From an uncultured Bacteroidales bacterium (GTDB lineage: Bacteria; Bacteroidota; Bacteroidia; Bacteroidales; Paludibacteraceae): 27,177 nucleotides of DNA. The notes beneath the pieces were generated by a model. That model did not search any database. It saw nothing but the letters and a program-made list of their open reading frames with translations, and was not told where the DNA came from. The DNA is taken from assembly GCA_937901025.1 (NCBI GenBank), contig CALCGR010000005.1:1-27177 (forward strand). The letters run 5' to 3'. Shown in pieces: positions 16,654-23,895 of this stretch (its first letter is position 1; every line of letters starts with the position of its first letter). Both the position numbers and the translations under genes were made by a program.

Positions 16654-17480
16654 TTTTTTGTTGTTTTAGAGGCTCGAATGTTAGAGACAATGAGCAAGAT
16701 TAATATGGTGATAAAAATAAGTGTGAACAAAGGTCTGAGTTCGGGGGTAAGGCCGCCTTTTCGCGCGTCCGCGTATATATATGTAGATAAGGTATGCAAG
16801 CCTTCGCTCCCTTTGGTGAACAGGGTTACTCCGAAGTCGTCGATACTGAGGGTGAGTGACAGGATGAATCCGGATATCATTCCCGGCAGCACCTCCGGGA
16901 TGATCACTTTTCTAAACGCTTGGGAGGGTCGTGCTCCTAAGTCGAGGGCCGCCTCGTACAGGTTCGGGGTCATTCGTTTGAGTCGGGGCATGACGCTGAG
17001 TACCACGTAGGGGGTACAGAAAGCCACGTGGGCGGCGATGACCGTTCCCAAGCCGCGGTCGATGCCGAGGGCAACGAACAGGAGGAAGAGGGATATACCC
17101 GTGATGATATCGGGATTGATAATCGGAATCTGATTGATTCGCATTACGACCCCTTGATAACGCGGTTTCATATAGTGAATGCCGAAGGCGGCAATCGTCC
17201 CTAAGAACGTGGAGATGGTGGCGGCAACGAGAGCTATCAGTCCCGTGTTGATGATGGCGCTCGTGAGGCTGGCCCCTGCCACTCCGTTAAAGAGGTTGGT
17301 ATAGAGTTTGAGGCTGAAGCCGGTCCAGTTGCCTAAGACTTTACTCTCCGTAAACGAGCAAACGAGGATGACGGCAATAGGCGCATAGAGCACTAACAAA
17401 AGCACCCATAAGTATGCGTGAGCGATCAGTCGTTGGCCGAAGTCCCGACGATCAATGGAGCGATGATTCTTTATCTGCAT
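16650..17480 (-). CDS. potC: Polyamine ABC transporter permease PotC
   Basis: 276 residues with about six membrane helices and the binding-protein-dependent permease EAA loop at 176-200 (EAALDLGARPSQAFRKVIIP then EVLPG), which contacts the ATPase. The N-terminal segment with Leu/Val-rich helix and SFTESK resembles PotC rather than PotB. The reading frame overlaps the end of potB by 29 bases, and no Met downstream gives a better start. It pairs with PotB to form the inner-membrane channel. Confidence 0.92.
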   Translation of the reverse strand: MQIKNHRSIDRRDFGQRLIAHAYLWVLLLVLYAPIAVILVCSFTESKVLGNWTGFSLKLYTNLFNGVAGASLTSAIINTGLIALVAATISTFLGTIAAFGIHYMKPRYQGVVMRINQIPIINPDIITGISLFLLFVALGIDRGLGTVIAAHVAFCTPYVVLSVMPRLKRMTPNLYEAALDLGARPSQAFRKVIIPEVLPGMISGFILSLTLSIDDFGVTLFTKGSEGLHTLSTYIYADARKGGLTPELRPLFTLIFITILILLIVSNIRASKTTKK

Positions 17481-18249
17481 TTTTGCCTATGAGCGTTGTG
17501 AGGTTAATGAATATGAGTAGGATCAAACTGAGGGCGGCACCGTAGTTGAGCATCACGCCCGAGTTGATGGATTCTTGAATGATAGAGCCGAAGAGTTTGA
17601 TCTTGTTATGGGTTAGCAGTTCGGATATGGCGAAGGTCGAAACCGTAGGCATAAACACCATGATGATGCCTGATTGGATACCGGGTAAGGAAAGCGGCAG
17701 GATGACTTTGAAGAACGTCTGCAGTCGCGTAGCGCCCAGGTCTTGGCTGGCCTCCAATAAGGCTACATCAATCTTCGATAGCGAAGTGAGGATAGGATAG
17801 ATCATAAACGGCAGGAAGTCGTAACACATACCGAAGATAAGGGCGTTTTCGTCCAAGGGTAAGCCGATGAGGCCAAATAGTTCCGCCGTAGCGATGGTGC
17901 GCAGTAGGAAGTTCACCCACATCGGCAGGATAAACAGGATCACCATCACCGCAGGGATACGGAAGCTACGGGTAGCCATGAAGTAGGCGGCGGGGTAACC
18001 TAAGAGAAGGCAGACGACGGTGGTGATGAGTGCGATACCGAAGGAGTAGATGAGGGTATTGATAGCATCGGACTGCGTAAAGAACAGCGAAAAGTTATAG
18101 AGGGTGAAGTGTCCTGCCCCGTTGGTGAAGGCATAGAGTGCCACGATGAGCATCGGTAGCAGCACGAACTCGAACAGCACAATCAGATAGGGCCACGCCC
18201 AGAACACGCGCTTGTCTATATCCTTATGTTTCAAAAATAGTTTCCTCAT
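17452..18249 (-). CDS. potB: Polyamine ABC transporter permease PotB
   Basis: 265 residues, six predicted membrane helices, with the EAA loop at 166-190 (EASQDLGATRLQTFFKVILP). PotB-like features are the first periplasmic loop with NFSLFF and the conserved LPMWVNFLLRT (108-118). The ATG overlaps the potA stop (ATGA), and the 3' end overlaps potC. It forms the heterodimeric permease with PotC. Confidence 0.92.
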   Translation of the reverse strand: MRKLFLKHKDIDKRVFWAWPYLIVLFEFVLLPMLIVALYAFTNGAGHFTLYNFSLFFTQSDAINTLIYSFGIALITTVVCLLLGYPAAYFMATRSFRIPAVMVILFILPMWVNFLLRTIATAELFGLIGLPLDENALIFGMCYDFLPFMIYPILTSLSKIDVALLEASQDLGATRLQTFFKVILPLSLPGIQSGIIMVFMPTVSTFAISELLTHNKIKLFGSIIQESINSGVMLNYGAALSLILLIFINLTTLIGKNADKESSLH

Positions 18250-19682
18250 TCCTCCGGTTCCTCATTGTCGACTTTATAGAGTCGGATCCAGCTGGGGGCG
18301 ATCTTGATACCTACGCGGTCGCCTTTATCCCAGATATCCTTGGTATCCACAAACAGTTTGTCCCCGTCGTCGGTGATGACGGTCAGGTGGTAGTGGTCGC
18401 CCTTATAGAGGATCGACTGTACCTCACCGCAAAGCACGCCATCCTCCTCATCGTCCTGCAGGTTGATATGGTTGAAGTCCACCTCGATATCCACTTGTTC
18501 GCCCACCTCAAACCGGTCGGCGGTACGTTCGCTCACGTCCCAAGCCTCGTCGAGGAACTCGACTTGGTTATCCTCGAGTACGGTGCCGTGGAAGGTGTTG
18601 TAGAGGCATTCTTTCTGCATGACTTGTATGTCCTCGGGTTTGATGAGCAGTTGCACTTTCTCGCCCACATCAAAGCAGCGGTAATCGCGAACGGACAACT
18701 CGTACCCTTCTTCGGTGAGGACTAACATCTCGTAATGTACACCTTTGAAGATACAGCTGGTCACTTCGCCGCGGAGTTGCCAAGGCGAGTCCTCACTTTC
18801 ACTTTCCTCTTGTTTCCACTTGGAGATATAGAAATCTTCGGGTCGGATGACGACATCCACCTCCTGATCGGTACCGAAGCCGGCATCGGTGCATTCGAAG
18901 TCGTGGTCGCAGAAATGGACGAGCCAGTCCTTGACCATGACGGCGTCTAAGATATTACTTTCCCCGATGAAATCGGCCACAAAACAGTTTTGGGGTTCGT
19001 TATAGATCTCGGTAGGGGTACCTATCTGTTGTATCTTTCCATCCTTCATCACCACGATACGGTCGGAAAGCGTAAGGGCCTCCTCCTGGTCGTGGGTGAC
19101 ATAGATAAACGTGATGCCGAGTTTCTTATGCATCTCAATGAGTTCGAGTTGCATGTCGGCCCGCATCTTTCGGTCGAGTGCCGACAAGGGTTCGTCGAGC
19201 AGCAGCACCTCGGGTTCGTTGATGATGGCGCGCGCGATGGCGACACGTTGTTGTTGTCCGCCGCTGAGCGAATCCACGTCGCGCAGTTCGTAGTCGGACA
19301 TCGACACCATCTTCAGGGCCCGACGGACGCGTTTCTCTATCTCGTAGCGATTGACTTTCTTGAGTTTCAAGCCGAACGCCACGTTATCGTATACGTTGAG
19401 GTGCGGGAAGAGGGCGTATTTCTGGAACACCATGTTCACCGAACGCTTATGCGGCGGCAGTTCGGTCACATCCTCCCCATTCAAAAGAATATCCCCCGAA
19501 GAAGCGACCTGAAAACCGGCGATGCAACGAAGCAACGTGGTTTTGCCACAACCCGAAGGACCTAATAGGGTAACAAACTCGCCTTTCTCTACTTGAAGGC
19601 TTACATCATCAATCGCTCGTGTACCGTCTTCAAACTCTTTGGAGACGTGTTTCACTTCAATGATATAACGTGAAGTTGCCAT
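18246..19682 (-). CDS. potA: Polyamine ABC transporter ATPase PotA with duplicated C-terminal TOBE region
   Basis: 478 residues, the cytoplasmic motor of the Pot importer. The nucleotide-binding domain is complete: Walker A GPSGCGKT (41-48), Q-loop Gln87, signature LSGGQ (139-143), Walker B LLLDEP (160-165) and switch His198. It is about 100 residues longer than E. coli PotA. The extra length is regulatory: the segment at 304-355 (GEVTSCIFKGVHY...) and the segment at 418-470 (GEVQSILYKGDHY...) look like two copies of a TOBE module, with a third OB-like stretch between them (365-404). This domain normally modulates transport. potA is the first gene of the nine-gene minus-strand unit. I see no promoter in the 39 bases between it and ssrA. 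Confidence 0.93.
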   Translation of the reverse strand: MATSRYIIEVKHVSKEFEDGTRAIDDVSLQVEKGEFVTLLGPSGCGKTTLLRCIAGFQVASSGDILLNGEDVTELPPHKRSVNMVFQKYALFPHLNVYDNVAFGLKLKKVNRYEIEKRVRRALKMVSMSDYELRDVDSLSGGQQQRVAIARAIINEPEVLLLDEPLSALDRKMRADMQLELIEMHKKLGITFIYVTHDQEEALTLSDRIVVMKDGKIQQIGTPTEIYNEPQNCFVADFIGESNILDAVMVKDWLVHFCDHDFECTDAGFGTDQEVDVVIRPEDFYISKWKQEESESEDSPWQLRGEVTSCIFKGVHYEMLVLTEEGYELSVRDYRCFDVGEKVQLLIKPEDIQVMQKECLYNTFHGTVLEDNQVEFLDEAWDVSERTADRFEVGEQVDIEVDFNHINLQDDEEDGVLCGEVQSILYKGDHYHLTVITDDGDKLFVDTKDIWDKGDRVGIKIAPSWIRLYKVDNEEPEE

Positions 19683-19721
19683 CTTATGGAACAGTATAAT
19701 GCATCATAAATTAATAATCTG

Positions 19722-20108
19722 TGGAGCTAGCGGGACTTGAACCCGCGTCCAAACAAGGAACAAATATGCTTTCTACACGCTTATCTTGGCCTTCGTTTTC
19801 GATCCATGGCAAGACCCAAGCCACCAACCATGGACTTAGCTTCTAATGTTTCACCTATGCAGCGAAGCTATGCATCGGCCAGCTGTATATTTCCGCACCC
19901 CTGGACCCGTCAGCCTACAGCGTGGCTCGGAGGGATGTCTCGTTTCAGCACCTGGTGCCGAAATAAAACTAATCTACTGTACTTCGATTAGGCAGCGAGA
20001 GCTACATTCATGTTGCCAGTTAATTGTTTTGAGTCTTATTACGGACAGTACTCATGTCCGGCGTGCTTACACACCCATTCTACCTGCTGTCAAAACCAAA
20101 ATAGCCCC
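19722..20108 (-). ncRNA. ssrA: Transfer-messenger RNA
   Basis: A complete one-piece tmRNA of about 387 nucleotides, which rescues stalled ribosomes. The 5' end GGGGCTA (20108-20102) pairs with the 3' end TAGCTCC (19729-19723) to make the acceptor stem, with one G-U pair. The 3' tRNA-like T-arm is GCGGGTTCAAGTCCCGC. The discriminator base is A (19722), and CCA is not encoded, so it must be added enzymatically. The 5' tRNA-like part continues TTTTGGTTTTGACAGCAGG, typical of the family. It has its own promoter (20127-20158). No terminator is evident between its 3' end and potA. Confidence 0.97.
19988..20017 (-). CDS. tmRNA proteolysis-tag reading frame
   Basis: The tag reading frame inside ssrA encodes GNMNVALAA followed by TAA. 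With the alanine brought by tmRNA itself the tag reads AGNMNVALAA. The ALAA ending is the usual degradation signal for ClpXP-type proteases, and the AG start is as in other Bacteroidota tags (AGETNYALAA in Bacteroides, from memory). The resume codon GGC lies just after the AATTAACT segment. Confidence 0.85.
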   Translation of the reverse strand, partial: GNMNVALAA

Positions 20109-20126
20109 AATGTGTAAAATCGGGCA

Positions 20127-20158
20127 CAAAATTACACATTTTTTTTGATATACGCAAC
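20127..20158 (-). promoter_or_regulatory. Bacteroidota-type promoter of ssrA
   Basis: On the minus strand, TAATTTTG (20134-20127) is a -7 box and GTTG (20158-20155) an acceptable -33 box, with a 20-base spacer. Transcription would start near 20120, a dozen bases before the mature tmRNA 5' end. This fits processing by RNase P. Confidence 0.8.
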
Positions 20159-20165
20159 TAAATAA

Positions 20166-20195
20166 AAGAAAAAACGCAAAATTTTTCAATTTTGC
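20166..20195 (-). terminator. Intrinsic terminator of sufB
   Basis: On the minus strand GCAAAATT pairs with AATTTTGC around the loop GAAA (20195-20176). A T-rich tract follows (20175-20166, GTTTTTTCTTTT running on beyond). The stem starts about 20 bases after the sufB stop and ends just upstream of the ssrA promoter. It is A/T-rich and so of moderate strength. Confidence 0.75.
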
Positions 20196-20214
20196 CTAAA
20201 AAATCGGCCCTGCT

Positions 20215-21648
20215 TTATCCGATAGAACCTTCCAGACTGACTTGAAGCAGTTTTTGCGCCTCCACGGCAAACTCCATCGGCAGTTTGTCCATAACCTCTT
20301 TAGCATACCCGTTGACGATCAGTCCCACGGCATCCTCCACCCCTATGCCGCGCTGCCGGCAATAGAAGAGTTGGTCCTCCGAGATCTTAGAGGTAGTAGC
20401 CTCGTGCTCCACGACTGCCGAGGCATTGGCAATCTGCATATCCGGGAAGGTATGTGCCCCGCATTGGTCTCCCAACAGGAGCGAGTCGCACTGGCTATAG
20501 TTACGGGCCCCTTCGGCTCCTTTGGCCACCTTGACCAATCCCCGATAGGCGTTTTGGCTATGCCCCGCACTGATACCCTTGCTGATGATCTTCGAGCGGG
20601 TGTGTTTGCCTAAATGAATCATCTTGGTTCCCGTATCCGCCTGCTGGTGGTTATTCGTAACTGCGACAGAGTAGAACTCGGCACTGCTGTTATCGCCCCT
20701 GAGGATACAACTGGGATATTTCCATGTGATGGCACTCCCCGTCTCCACTTGCGTCCAACTCAGGCGCGCGTTTTCATAGGTGATGCCGCGTTTGGTGACG
20801 AAGTTATAGATACCCCCTTTACCGTCTTTGTCGCCCGGGTACCAGTTCTGGACCGTGGAATATTTCACTTCCGCATCCTTATGGACTACGATCTCCACGA
20901 TGGCTGCGTGTAACTGGTTTTCGTCCCGCATAGGAGCCGTACACCCCTCCAGATAACTGAGGTATGCTCCCTCGTCGGCAATGAGAAGGGTACGCTCAAA
21001 CTGTCCGGTGTTACCGGCATTGATACGGAAATAGGTGCTCAGTTCCATCGGGCAACGGACACCCTTAGGGATATACACGAAACTGCCATCCGAAAAAACG
21101 GCGGAGTTGAGGGCTGCATAGAAATTATCGCCATAAGGCACGACGGAACCTAAGTACTGCTTGACCAGGTCCTCGTGTTCACGAACGGCCTCGGAGATAG
21201 AGCAAAAGATAATCCCCTGCTTGGCGAGTGTCTCGCGGAAGGTCGTCTTCACGCTCACGGAATCCATGACGGCATCCACCGCCATGTTGCCCGCCAGCGC
21301 GGCCCGCTCCTCCAACGGGATACCTAACTTATCGAACGTCTTTTGTATCTCGGGGTCCAGTTCCGCGGGATTAGTATCCTTTGTTTTCTTTGGCGCCGCA
21401 TAATAGGAGATCGCCTGAAAATCAATCTCGGGGATATCGAGGTGAGCCCACGTAGGGACGGGCATCGTGAGCCACTTACGATAGGCTTTCAATCGAAAAT
21501 CGAGCAACCATTGAGGTTCACCTTTCTTCGATGAAATGGTGCGAATCACCTCCTCGTTGAGGCCCTTGGAGAGAATGTCGGTATCCACATCCGTGGTGAA
21601 ACCGTACTTATACTCCTGCGAAGTAATATCATCAATTATATCCGTCAT
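20215..21648 (-). CDS. sufB: Fe-S cluster assembly scaffold SufB
   Basis: This 477-residue protein is the SufB subunit of the SufBC2D iron-sulfur scaffold in the cytoplasm. The conserved core is intact: PKGVRCPMELSTYFRIN, LEGCTAPMRDENQLHAAIVE, and the C-terminal block CDSLLLGDQCGAHTFPD. Cys387 and Glu416 keep the 29-residue spacing of the functional E. coli residues Cys405 and Glu434. The length is normal. The ATG lies only 8 bases after the T-run of a hairpin that follows tRNA-Cys, and no promoter fits in between. Unusually, sufC, sufD and sufS are not next to it: ssrA follows directly, so the partners must be elsewhere. Confidence 0.96.
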   Translation of the reverse strand: MTDIIDDITSQEYKYGFTTDVDTDILSKGLNEEVIRTISSKKGEPQWLLDFRLKAYRKWLTMPVPTWAHLDIPEIDFQAISYYAAPKKTKDTNPAELDPEIQKTFDKLGIPLEERAALAGNMAVDAVMDSVSVKTTFRETLAKQGIIFCSISEAVREHEDLVKQYLGSVVPYGDNFYAALNSAVFSDGSFVYIPKGVRCPMELSTYFRINAGNTGQFERTLLIADEGAYLSYLEGCTAPMRDENQLHAAIVEIVVHKDAEVKYSTVQNWYPGDKDGKGGIYNFVTKRGITYENARLSWTQVETGSAITWKYPSCILRGDNSSAEFYSVAVTNNHQQADTGTKMIHLGKHTRSKIISKGISAGHSQNAYRGLVKVAKGAEGARNYSQCDSLLLGDQCGAHTFPDMQIANASAVVEHEATTSKISEDQLFYCRQRGIGVEDAVGLIVNGYAKEVMDKLPMEFAVEAQKLLQVSLEGSIG

Positions 21649-21656
21649 TGTCTATT

Positions 21657-21685
21657 AAAAAATACCGCCTCAGCAAGGCGGTATT
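21657..21685 (-). terminator. Hairpin terminator between tRNA-Cys and sufB
   Basis: AATACCGCC and GGCGGTATT form a 9-bp stem (21685-21677 with 21669-21661) around a 7-base loop. On the minus strand a run of T continues through 21657. It begins 5 bases after the tRNA and ends 8 bases before the sufB ATG. It looks like a strong intrinsic terminator for the tRNA, yet sufB has no other visible promoter, so partial read-through is implied. Confidence 0.88.
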
Positions 21686-21689
21686 CAAG

Positions 21690-21760
21690 AGGTCGGTAGC
21701 AGATTCGAACCGCTGTCCCCGGTTTTGCAGACCGGTCCCTAACCACTCGGGCAACCGACC
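21690..21760 (-). tRNA. tRNA-Cys (anticodon GCA)
   Basis: The cloverleaf can be folded by eye. Acceptor stem GGTCGGT pairs with ACCGACC. The anticodon stem CCGGT/ACCGG encloses the loop CTGCAAA with anticodon GCA. The T-arm AGCGG/CTGCT holds the loop TTCGAAT. The discriminator base is U (21690), the bacterial tRNA-Cys identity base. CCA is not encoded. Its own promoter lies at 21780-21811. Confidence 0.96.
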
Positions 21761-21779
21761 AAAAAATTGAAATCGAGTG

Positions 21780-21811
21780 CAAAAGTACAACTTTTTTTTC
21801 AATTAACCAAA
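21780..21811 (-). promoter_or_regulatory. Bacteroidota-type promoter of tRNA-Cys (and perhaps sufB)
   Basis: On the minus strand TTTG (21811-21808) and TACTTTTG (21787-21780) are spaced by 20 bases, a full match to the consensus. Transcription should begin near 21773, about 13 bases before the mature tRNA. Confidence 0.88.
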
Positions 21812-21839
21812 TTTTTGGTGCATTTTTATCAAAAATTTT

Positions 21840-23048
21840 TCATTCTACCTGCAAAACGAGCCCTTTTAGGTACTCTCCCTCGGGATGGAAGATGTTGATA
21901 GGGTGATCCTGCGGCTGATGCAGTTGGTGTAAGATTCTCACTTTTCGACCCACTTGTGCGGCGGCCGAGAAGACCGCTAATCGGAACATCTCCTTGTCGA
22001 TGGCTTGCGAGCAAGAGAAGGTGAATAAGATCCCTCCCGGGCGGAGTTGTTCTATGCCTTTGGCATTGAGGCGTTGGTATCCCCGCAACGCATTCTTGAT
22101 AGCGTCCCGATGTTTAGCGAAGGCGGGCGGATCTAAGATAATAAGGTCATATTGATCCTTACTCTGCGCGAGGAACTCGAAAGCCTCCTTGGCATACGCA
22201 TGATGGTTGGCGGCGTTGGGGAAGTTATGCTCCACATTCGCTTTCACCAGTTCGACGGCTTTCTCGCTCACATCTACGGAGTCTACGCGTTTGGCTCCAC
22301 CCCGAAGGGCATATACGGAGAACCCGCCGGTATAGCAGAACATATTGAGGACCTCTTTGCCTTTGGCATAACGCTCGAGCAAACGGCGGTTCTCCCGTTG
22401 GTCAATGAAGAATCCGGTTTTCTGTCCGCGCAGCCAATCGATACGGAAGTCCAGTCCGTTCTCCCGTGCCCATATCTCGCTATCGGCCAGCGGATGTTGC
22501 TCGATGAGGTAACCGCACTTGTCCCCCTCAATAGCAGCTTTGAAAGGTAGGGTATCGTCCGACTTATAGTAGACGTTTTTTACCTGCGGCACGGCCTCTA
22601 CGACGGCTTGAGCGACCTGACTACGGCAGCGGTGCATCCCCACCGAGTGGGCTTGAATAACCGCGGTTTCATCGTAAATATCCACGACGAGTCCCGGCAG
22701 AAAATCCCCCTCGCCGTGGACTAAGCGATAGGTATTGTTATCGGGACGAACCAGTCCTATCTGCTGACGCATAGCGTAAGCGGCGCGCATACGTTGAAGG
22801 AAGAAGTCGGAGGGCAGGGTATCGGTACCGAAGGCCAGGATGCGAACCGCGATCGAACCTATCTGGTAATGACCGACGCCTAAGATTTGTCCGTTGAAAT
22901 CAACAATTTTCACCAGATCCCCCTCTTGGGGTTCGGCGTAGGGATAGTCCTTATCCAGCACCACCTTATGGATAGCACCGGAGAACACCCACGGGTGAAA
23001 ACGGAGGACGGCCTCCTCTTTTTTCGGTTTTAAGAATATCGTTGTCAT
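21840..23048 (-). CDS. RlmI-family 23S rRNA (cytosine-5) methyltransferase
   Basis: 402 residues, a SAM-dependent methyltransferase of the RlmI (YccW) family that probably makes 5-methylcytosine in 23S rRNA. An N-terminal PUA-like RNA-binding domain (about 1-75) is followed by the EEHD-like middle part and the Rossmann methyltransferase domain. Motifs are GQKTGFFIDQREN (208-220), the SAM loop LNMFCYTGGFSVYAL (234-248), DPPAFAK (306-312) and the catalytic-Cys segment FSCSQ (344-348). The start overlaps the exonuclease stop (ATGA). The target base is inferred from the family only. Confidence 0.88.
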   Translation of the reverse strand: MTTIFLKPKKEEAVLRFHPWVFSGAIHKVVLDKDYPYAEPQEGDLVKIVDFNGQILGVGHYQIGSIAVRILAFGTDTLPSDFFLQRMRAAYAMRQQIGLVRPDNNTYRLVHGEGDFLPGLVVDIYDETAVIQAHSVGMHRCRSQVAQAVVEAVPQVKNVYYKSDDTLPFKAAIEGDKCGYLIEQHPLADSEIWARENGLDFRIDWLRGQKTGFFIDQRENRRLLERYAKGKEVLNMFCYTGGFSVYALRGGAKRVDSVDVSEKAVELVKANVEHNFPNAANHHAYAKEAFEFLAQSKDQYDLIILDPPAFAKHRDAIKNALRGYQRLNAKGIEQLRPGGILFTFSCSQAIDKEMFRLAVFSAAAQVGRKVRILHQLHQPQDHPINIFHPEGEYLKGLVLQVE

Positions 23049-23755
23049 GATTCGGTAGAATGATCCTGTTCTGATTGCGCTTGGCGCGCGGCCAGCACCT
23101 GTTGTTGATGGAGTTGCATCTTCTCCAGTTCCGCCTGATAGAGGGCGTCGGCCTCCTTCTTGGGCAGCGGTTCGGTAGCGATTAACTCGTTATAGATGAG
23201 CAGCGTTGCCCAGGCATCGGTAGAGGCATAGCGTTGCTGCTCCGGGGTGAGGGCACTGTTTTCCCAGTTGGTGAGTTGCTGCGCCTTACTGATTTTCTTA
23301 CCGAAGCAGATGGCGAAGATCTTCTGCAGTCCCAGATCCAGGATTCCGTATTTGCGCACCATGGATTGGATATCGATGCAGTTACGCGGGGTGAAGTCGC
23401 GCCTACGGCGAAGTCCGTTGATATCATCCTTAAAGGCGAGGCCGACTTTGCGGATGTCGTTGTTAGCAAAGATATCCGCCAGTGCTTGGGGCATACCCAC
23501 GTGGGTTAAACGAAAAAGATAACAACGCTCGGTCGTGGCTATTTGCACCAGTGCGGTGGGATAATGGACACCCCGCGTAAAACTGGGACGCGACTCGGTA
23601 TCGATACCCAAGGCGGGTTGCTGTTGGAGGTACTGCACGGCCTCGTCCACCTGCTCGGGATGGTCGACTACGACCACCTGCCCTTCGAACTGAGTGACGG
23701 GCATTGCTTGGACAAGTTCTTTCGCTATTTTGTGTATGAATTGGTTCTTTTTCAT
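23045..23755 (-). CDS. 3'-5' exonuclease, DEDDy (RNase D-like) family
   Basis: 236 residues. The DEDDy catalytic set is visible: Asp52 and Glu54 in GIDTES, Asp110/Asp111 in GLAFKDD, and Tyr176 with Asp180 in YASTDAW. The fold matches the single-domain RNase D/WRN-type exonucleases. There is no HRDC domain, so it is not a classical RNase D. The C-terminal tail is Gln-rich and probably helical. I placed the start at ATG 23755. The frame is open to 23806, but that lies upstream of the promoter's -7 box. It is co-transcribed with the RlmI-like gene, which hints at an RNA-processing role, though DNA is also possible. Confidence 0.88.
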   Translation of the reverse strand: MKKNQFIHKIAKELVQAMPVTQFEGQVVVVDHPEQVDEAVQYLQQQPALGIDTESRPSFTRGVHYPTALVQIATTERCYLFRLTHVGMPQALADIFANNDIRKVGLAFKDDINGLRRRRDFTPRNCIDIQSMVRKYGILDLGLQKIFAICFGKKISKAQQLTNWENSALTPEQQRYASTDAWATLLIYNELIATEPLPKKEADALYQAELEKMQLHQQQVLAARQAQSEQDHSTES

Positions 23756-23775
23756 CCTCGTTCCCAAAAATCGTA

Positions 23776-23807
23776 CAAAAGTACGGTTTTTTTGTGATAT
23801 ATGCAAG
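23776..23807 (-). promoter_or_regulatory. Promoter of the exonuclease-rlmI unit
   Basis: On the minus strand TACTTTTG (23783-23776) is a full -7 box, and CTTG (23807-23804) a near-consensus -33 box 20 bases upstream. The predicted start near 23770 leaves a leader of about 15 bases before ATG 23755. Confidence 0.8.
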
Positions 23808-23842
23808 TGTTAGACGATTTTTTGAAAATTTATCTTAATAAA

Positions 23843-23874
23843 TTTGCACAAATGAAGATTTTTTCGTATCTTTG
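23843..23874 (+). promoter_or_regulatory. Promoter of the LytTR-upp-dprA-folB-parC unit
   Basis: TTTG (23843-23846) and TATCTTTG (23867-23874), spaced by 20 bases, match the consensus. The start near 23881 gives a 15-base leader to ATG 23896. It diverges from the exonuclease promoter within the same 90-base gap. The LytTR protein might bind here, but I see no clear pair of direct repeats of the LytTR type. Confidence 0.85.
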
Positions 23875-23895
23875 CAGTCCGAACGTAAAAGTCGC

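Noticed and set aside
18990..19565. 191-residue plus-strand frame opposite potA
   Set aside because: It mirrors the highly conserved ATPase domain and is a codon-bias shadow.
19846..20148. Plus-strand frame of about 100 residues between potA and sufB
   Set aside because: This is the reverse complement of tmRNA, whose acceptor stem, T-arm and tag frame are all present.
21809..21838. 9-bp A/T hairpin after the RlmI-like gene as a terminator
   Set aside because: The minus-strand sequence after the stem is A-rich, not T-rich, and the stem overlaps the tRNA-Cys -33 box; it is probably chance pairing in an A/T-rich gap.
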